A stretch of DNA of 64,000 nt from Larus michahellis (lineage: Eukaryota > Chordata > Aves > Charadriiformes > Laridae). Shown here in pieces: positions 57,311 through 64,000 of this stretch. The notes beneath the pieces are model-generated. The model made no database searches and was not told where the DNA came from. It was given only the letters and a program-made list of their open reading frames with translations. Location: positions 15,845,378-15,909,377 of the forward strand of contig NC_133906.1 of the NCBI RefSeq assembly GCF_964199755.1, written 5' to 3'. Numbering within the stretch: the first letter of the stretch is position 1; each line of letters begins with the position of its first letter. The position numbers were made by a program, and so were the translations under genes.

Positions 57311-60300
57311 AAATTGGTCAAAGTGAAAAGACGTCTTGAGAATATTTTGTTTCAAAAGAGCTTGCGCGTGCTATTTAAAACTAACTTCTAACAGTAGGTT
57401 TCTCAGGGTATGTTTGCACCAGCTGAAGCAGAAGCATTTAGAAAGTTTTCAGAGAAGTATGTGAAAAAGGGAACTTGTCTGCGTGTTATCAAGGCTGTAT
57501 CCGAATCCTTTGTTCTTCTCAGGGTTGTGAGGAGCATCGTGATTCACCAAGGTATGCTCCACCCGGAGGATGGGCAACAAGCATCCTGCGCCTCCTGCCA
57601 TCCAGGGAAGCTTTGCCATTGCTCAAGTGGATGTGGGGAAATAACTCTGGCCGTTCGGTGAGTGGTGGCAGCATCCCAACCTCCCTGCCCTCCCATCACT
57701 GCTCCAACACACTGCAGCAGCTCGGTAGAGCTTCAAAGGAGTTTGCAGCACTAGGAGCTTCACCATAGCAAAAAGGTTGGTGTCCTTGTGTGGCAGATAA
57801 GTGGATTCCCCGTGTCCTGAAAAAACCCCTCACATTTTCTCTTTGTGACAGCTTGCTTGGTGCACACGGAAGGGAAAGCACAACTTGAAAGAGTTTTCCC
57901 GCAGGCAGGGTTGGGTGGGTGGGTGTCCAGTGATGCTCCAGGGGATGCAGCATCAGTATGTCCATGTATGTAGAACATAAGCAGGAGGGTACTTTGTAAG
58001 TAAAAGCAAAAGTTCTAATTGTAGAGAAAGGTTGTCTTTGGTACCTCCTTTACACTTGAATCGATTTCTAGTCGCGAGGCACTGGTTTGTGAGCTGAGCT
58101 GGGTGCAAACGGGGATGCAGACGCTGTGCTGGGCTCTGCGACAGCCCAGCTCTGGGCACCAGAAAGGCTTCTCCTGGGCCATCGGGTGTGTGTCCGCTCG
58201 GTCCTCAGACAGACGCGGCTGCTCTGCGGGCTGCCTGGACCTGTCACCTTCTGACTGTATCAGTCCCGTCTCTGCAGCGCGACGGTGCTCCCTGGGGCTG
58301 GTTCCTGCTCCAGGCTGTCGCTACCCAGGGAGATCTGTCCCAGAAGGGGTCTGTGCATTAACAGGGCTATGTGCCGGAGGCATTGTCTGTATTCCTCGTG
58401 TTTAACCCCAATTATTGAGGGTTGAATTCTATTTAAGAAAAGAAAGAATGAAGTGTTACAACTCACTGCGAGGTTTTAGTTTTGAATATGTTTTCCTTTT
58501 GGTGCTAGTAATCCCTTACCAGCCTGCAATACGAAAGGCAATGTCTCTCCCAGCCCGAATACACTCTCCGGGTACCAGAAGCGGATTTGGGGAGGCTGTG
58601 GGGAATAGTGCTTTTCATCTCTCTCTGATCCATGTCTTTTCTCAAAAGGAATAAAGTGACTCTTTCTCAAGGCTGCTGCACAAAACCCATCCCACCTGTA
58701 TATATAACCCTCCTCCTGCCTGTCCCACCGGTATGCTGTAAGGCTTCATGTTTAACCATAATATTAGCTTCATTGTAGGGAATTCGGATCAGGAGGGGCC
58801 GGGGTCTCCCCATCATCTTTTGAGGAAGTGTTGATCTCTCAGCTAGAAATCCTCTTCCTCTGGCATTGCCCTGCTTCTCCGTACCTTCATTTTGCCAGCA
58901 TTAAGTGTTTGGGATGAGACAAAGACTGTTCAGGAAGCTTCGCAGATCATCGCAGTGTTCTTTTATTAGCAGAGCCTGTCTTTGTTCATGGCTTCTCGCT
59001 GGTACCACTCACCTGTCTGGTCTCAGAAGTTTTTCCTCCATTCTTGCAGGCGCCTGGGCATGGTCTGTCGGTGATGGGCGGCTGCGGCTGTGGCTATCAG
59101 GCAGCAGATGACAGGTTGGGCAGACAGGGTTCCTCTTTCTTCTCTGGTTATTGATTTTGCGTTTGGTTTTTTTTGGTTTTTTTTTTTTTAGGTCCATAAT
59201 ACCGATTGTAAATTTTGAGGGGAGTCAACACCAATTAACAAGGGTAAGTTATTAAAGCTAGGTGACCCCCTGGACATATATATATGGAAGTTTCTTTTAC
59301 AGACAAGGGACACCCCCGCCTCACTGCACACATGCCAAGCCTGGGTATCTCCCTGATCAGGTTCTGTGCCACAAGGTGTCTATTTTGCAACCCTCTTCCC
59401 AGTTTGAAAAACGGACTTGATAATGCTTCCTTACGTGCAGGGGTCCGGAGGATTAATTACTGAAGATGGCAAGGTGCTCTGATGCTGTAAAAAAGACTAA
59501 AGAACCATTTAAAACAGGGTGGAAGAGGAAACCGAACCCTGGGAAGGATGGAGCTGAAATTTTGATAGGTGTGGACACTCTCTGGAAAGGTAAATCTTGG
59601 TCCCGTTGCTCTAACACAGCCCTTGTGTCCCAGCGGCGTTGGGGTTTGCTGAGTGTGGGCCTCCCTGCTTACCTGGGTTAATAAAGCAGTCGTGTTGCTC
59701 AAGGTCGATTATTTATTACTGGTCTCGGTGTGAGCTCAGCCTGCTTGCAGCATTAGTTCGGGGAAACAACGATCGTATAAAGGGGGCTGACTCGCAAGCC
59801 CTTGGAGGTAGGACCAGCAGATCAAATTAGAGACCAGCATAAGCACCCTTCTCAGATTGGGCACAAACTTCAGAGTTTTAGATAAACTTTGTTTTGGGAA
59901 GTACCAGGCTCTGAGTGTGGCTGGCTACTGCTTTAAGGCATGTTTCCATCCATGACTGCAAAAAAATTAAAGGAAAATTGAACACAGTGTTCCTCAGCGG
60001 GTCAGGGAATTGGGGAGTTTAATTGTTTGTGTGCTGCTTGATAAAGAAAAACAGTTTTATAATTTCTAATTTGCCATTCATAACAGCCTGACTCAACAGA
60101 TCCTGTTGCTTATTATTTTTAACTCAAAGGTCTTCTTGGTGTTAAGATAGAAACCTTCTATAAAACACACAGAGCACCTCTGGAAGCGGGTGGCCTGCCC
60201 ACAGCAAGGGATGGTCAGTCCTCAGCGGAGCCAAGGTTTCCGTCAGATGAACCCTTGTCTCCCAAACTAAAGTCATCTATCGGATGGCAGAACAAAAGGA

Positions 60301-61856
60301 TTTGTTTCAGTTTTTTTGGATTAAATCCTTTATTAAGAAAAACAACCTCTTCCCTTCTTCTGCTCTCCGAAACCACCTGCAGATGTGCAAGAAAATGGTA
60401 AAGTTGTAGTTTCAATTCCTACAGCAGAGCTGATCTGAAAGATTTGCTCTGTTCACTGAACATATTTGCCCTAAAAGGTGGAAAAAGGCTTAGACCCGTA
60501 CGTCAGGTTTCTGTGTCTGTTTATTCCTTCTTCTGTGTCAGAGTCTGAATCCTGGAGAAGGCCTTGATGTATATTATCAGCGCTCTACGTTTAGGCTCCA
60601 TTTAATTATATAAGTGACGATGCAATGTCCCTGCCTGGAGCAGACCCAGCCTTGAATCAGTCAATTTTCTTCATGTTCCACATTTCTAAGGCTCCCTATA
60701 AACCACGGAGCACCCTCTCCTTGTTTCTGTGGGAGGTGACTGGTCAGGCCTTTATGGAAAGCAAGGTTTGCTTTTGGTTATTTGTGTGTTTGTATACGCC
60801 AGGAGGAAGAGGAAAGCCCAGTTGGCAGGCAGAAATGGGAAAAGAGATCTGCGAGCAACAAGCCTGGCCGGCAACATCTGCTGGAAGGGAAACCACTCTT
60901 ACTCATCTTCTTGGTTCTCCTGTTAGTGTGGCTTAACCTTGTAAGTCCTCGTCACCCTCTTCATTAACACTGATGGCTCAGTGTCTTTGGCTCTCGTTAC
61001 CTAAGACTAATTATTTTTAGTCAAAGCAAGGTAGCTGCCTGTGGTTGCCAAATGGGATGGGACCGCACCACGCTGGAAGAGCTCTTGCTTTGGGAAGCCT
61101 TGGAGAGGTGTTTCATTCATTCTGAGTCACCGGCCACCAGCCAGGGAAGCTGTCAAATGCCCTCAGCAAAGATGGTCTGAAATTTATGCTTCTGGAATAC
61201 ACTTAGAAAGAAAATCTGTCAGTGTGTGACAAGGGTTATTTTAATAATCTAAAATCTTATTGCTTCTGTAACATCTGCTCTTTCATGGAGCAAACAAATT
61301 GGCTTTAATTTCATTGCTGTAAATTCACGAAAATAAATTTGAAAAGCCTGAAAAGCAGTATCACTTAGGCTAACAGTATTATCTTTTTCACATCTCTAAC
61401 AGTGTTATTACAACTAATTATTACAACTAATGCCCCCCTCTTAGTAAAACAAAACTTCACCTGACTTTGCGGAGGAAAACAGTGTTATCGAGTGCTGCTT
61501 CTTGAGACAGTGCGGGAAGATGTTGTTTCTCAGTCATGTTCCTTGCCTAGATAGAAGCAAATACATTCCTGTTGTATTTTAATTAGTTCTGAACCTATGC
61601 TGGTGAGAAATGGAGTACGGTATTGTTATTAAAATTCATGCCTTATAATCAGTACAGTTAGTACGGTCTCCGAGAACAGTAAGCTAAAGGACTTTTAAGT
61701 TTGGTTGATAGTGGAATTATCTAACTCTTGCTGTCATTTACCCCATTGCTAAATTTTTAAGTAGAGAGAAATGGTGCGATCATAAAGAGAAATCGTTATG
61801 TTGAGATCTTAAAGAAAAAGGTTATGATCCTTCTCAAAGGCTACATCAGGCCAGCC

Positions 61857-61882
61857 ATTAATTATGAATGCTCATTAATTAT
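61857..61882. promoter_or_regulatory. Pair of homeodomain-type ATTAATTAT sites
   Basis: Two identical nine-base words ATTAATTAT start at 61857 and 61874, separated by gaatgctc. Each contains the TAATTA core bound by paired-type and other homeodomain proteins as dimers. They sit in an AT-rich stretch without repeats, the sort of place where developmental enhancers occur. Function is inference. Confidence 0.35.
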
Positions 61883-62984
61883 AACAAATTGTCTGCCATA
61901 AAATCTCTTTAACTGAACTTCTGACGTGAACTTCAGTAGGGCAATTCTGACAAATACAGAAGGGACTGTCCCTTTTAAAACGCTGGCGTTTTATCTCTCG
62001 TGGCATCCATTTTTAAAATTAAGCAAAGTGACTAATGAAGTTAAGAAACTCATTCTTTAGAAGATCAAAGCCATAAAATTCTGTTAATTCCCTTGAGACA
62101 AAACTATGAATTATAGTTAAGAGATTTTTCCTTGTAACTTTTTGTTTCATTTTAAAACTCTCTAATTGTTCCCCAAGATGGTCTTCCTTTGTATTTCGCT
62201 GTAAACAAATTCACTGAAGTGTTGGGAACCTTAAAACACCTCTAGGACAAAACATATCGTACGTTCTTCTTGACATATATTCTTTATAAGAACCAAAAAG
62301 TAACACCCTACTCCTCCTTAATAAAACCCAGCACAGGCTGTTTGCTTTAACAGAGAGCTCTGCTGGCGTTAGAGTACACAGAATCCACGTTCGTAGAAAG
62401 AGGGGGATAAATCTTGGTAATTTTGTTTAGCGTTTATACTTCTGGTCTGCTCCGCTCTGAGCTGCCTCGGTCTTCTCTTTTTGTGGTTCGAGACTCTGCT
62501 GAATGTTTATAGAGTAAATCTCAGCTGAATTTCTTAAAATCAGCCTTCCCAAGTCTTGTTTTTTTGTATTCCCATCCATTTTAGGGGGATCCTGGAGAGT
62601 AGGGAGGGCTGGAGATGTTTGGCTGTTGAACCTTGGGAGCGCAGATGCCTTGTGTGCACAGGCAGTGATAACTGTGTGGTTGTGACACAAAGAAATTCAA
62701 CGGTAGTTTTTATTTAGCTTTAACTGGCGTTTTTCACTCTTCCAGTGCCAGATTGTTCCACTGTCATTGCTGTGCCCTGCCTAGTATCGCTTTGGGCTGC
62801 AATATCGCAGATCTATGTGGTACCCACTCTGCAGCCTGGAGGTGCACATCACTTCAATTACTGACAAATTTCCATAGAAGTATTTTTCCCTTTGATATTT
62901 TTGAAAAACCTTGTAGGATGAAAATGTTGCGTCAATATTTTTAATGGTTATTTAGAGAGCAAAGTGTTTGGACATGCTTGAAAA

Positions 62985-63090
62985 TATCGCTGGGCACCTA
63001 TTTGCATGTGTAGGTGCTTAAATATCTGAGAAAAAACAACCATCTGCTGTCTCTGGACTCAGATCCTCAGAAAATTTGTAGATTACTGAA
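62985..63090 (-). repeat. Diverged ancient repeat, second trace
   Basis: The words ctgggcacctatttgcatg, taggtgcttaaatatctgag and ctcagatcctcagaaaattt recall the same old repeat type as at 57205, in which 'taggcacctaaatac' words precede 'tttgaaaatctgggtc'. It is badly eroded. Confidence 0.3.
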
Positions 63091-64000
63091 ACGAAGGGAA
63101 TTTAGGCACATACATTTCTTTTGATGATTTGTTCAACTTTTAATGTCTCTATCTCGAATGTGTGGAGGAAGAATATACAAAAGACTTCGAAAGGCTCTGG
63201 TAGCTTTGTACTGTCTGGGTGTGTTTTGCAGATAATGTTACAGAAGATTAGCAGGAAAAAAACCCATATATTTCTTACCAGTATTCTGCCCTCCACTTTT
63301 AACATACATTTGAGCTCTTACTTTATAAAATAAATAATTGCTTACCTAGTGCCTAAGTAGTATTGCTGATTACTTCTGAGTCAATTAATTTCTGAAATAA
63401 TTTTTAGCTCCCTCAAGCTGCTTGTCAGAGATTTATTTTTTTTTTCTTCCAGCATCTTCTAATAGAATTTCTGATTTGGTCATTCAAATTCTGCGAAACT
63501 CCTGGGTTGGCTATAAGAGAGGATTTGGCCTCAGTGTGCTGGAATACAAACCTTTTTGATGTTGGAGTCCTGCTTTATGCATGCCTTTACTTGGTGCAGA
63601 AGACAAAAACATTAGTACCCCGATGCAGAACGTTTCTTGTCTGTGCATTGTGTCATTGGGGAAAAACCCACTCCTAAACCTATTAGTTGTTCCAGCTTCT
63701 ACAGGGGGAAGCCTGGGACAGGTAATTAGTAAAATTATATTAATTTCAGTGGTGGGTCTTTAAATATAGGACAATGTATTGATTCTGAACCTGTTACATG
63801 ACCATTTTCCTGCAGTGTTGGTGGTATTTACTGCCAAAATTAATTAGAGACTCATTGATGCTGGGCCAATTCCCTGACTTGCACATTGTCAATCAGGTAG
63901 AAATCCAAATGTTCGCCCACTCTCTAAACCATTTTCTTTCTCTCTGACACCATCAGAAGCACATGACACATCTTGTGGATCGTGTGGAAGAAAATCAGAT

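Larger units (their letters stand above)
52806..64000. other. Upstream and intergenic DNA beyond SMIM32
   Basis: About 11.2 kb with no second recognised gene. The first part (53.0-56.6 kb) is GC-richer, with long overlapping chance frames, and may include non-coding first exons or promoter of SMIM32, but no clear CpG island or TATA box fixes it. Further on there are small frames (56966-57160 and 57410-57661), old repeat traces (57205-57310 and 62985-63090) and AT-rich DNA with homeodomain-type sites (61857-61882). I looked for TRPC7 C-terminal coding sequence on the minus strand and did not recognise any. Confidence 0.55.

Noticed and set aside
60625-60936. 103-codon ATG frame with TATATAAG just upstream
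   Set aside because: The TATA-like word is only about 15-20 bases before the ATG, too close for a normal promoter, and other frames are open over the same bases.
58000-64000. Search for TRPC7 3' exons on the minus strand
   Set aside because: No ion-channel C-terminal sequence was recognised; the gene, if present, lies beyond the window.

Overview
This is a stretch of vertebrate nuclear DNA, almost certainly from a bird. The evidence is two CR1 retrotransposon 3' ends with the typical avian tails, a compact intron-exon gene, a CpG-island promoter, and gaps filled with AT-rich, CpG-poor non-coding DNA. There are no bacterial-type operons, rRNA genes or CRISPR arrays. Most open frames in the window are chance.

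Layout. (1) 1-21.0 kb is intergenic and gene-poor. It holds two CR1 3' ends (4208-4430 and 21018-21207), traces of old amniote repeats, simple repeats, and two exon-like GC-rich patches (2896-3112 and 7764-7884) that I cannot assign to a gene. (2) About 21.38-22.01 kb is a dense CpG island with a CCAAT/TATA-like pair, a perfect NRF1 palindrome and a likely non-coding first exon; it is the promoter of SMAD5. (3) 21.6-43.1 kb is SMAD5 on the plus strand: a roughly 9.4 kb first intron, six coding exons (31315-39106) whose joined frame gives exactly 465 residues, and a 3' UTR that may reach about 43.1 kb with several poly(A) signals. (4) 43.1-52.3 kb is intergenic with a few exon-like islands. (5) 52.3-52.8 kb on the minus strand is a single-exon gene for a 106-residue one-pass membrane protein, the orthologue of human SMIM32; it is convergent with SMAD5. 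(6) 52.8-64 kb is intergenic or upstream DNA of SMIM32. It contains a GC-rich patch (53.0-56.6 kb), small unassigned open frames and a pair of homeodomain-type TAATTA sites. No TRPC7 exon (the next gene in the human order) was recognised.

Function. SMAD5 is a receptor-regulated Smad that carries BMP signals from type I receptors to the nucleus. SMIM32 is a poorly studied small membrane protein. They share a neighbourhood, and the SMAD5-SMIM32 order agrees with my memory of human 5q31, but nothing in the sequence suggests they act together.

The most interesting unexplained structures are a pre-microRNA-like hairpin in SMAD5 intron 4 (35643-35713), two well-bounded exon-like segments between SMAD5 and SMIM32 (42530-42576 and 51976-52067), a CpG-dense open patch at 47.0-47.3 kb, and a G-quadruplex-prone tract just downstream of the SMAD5 first exon.
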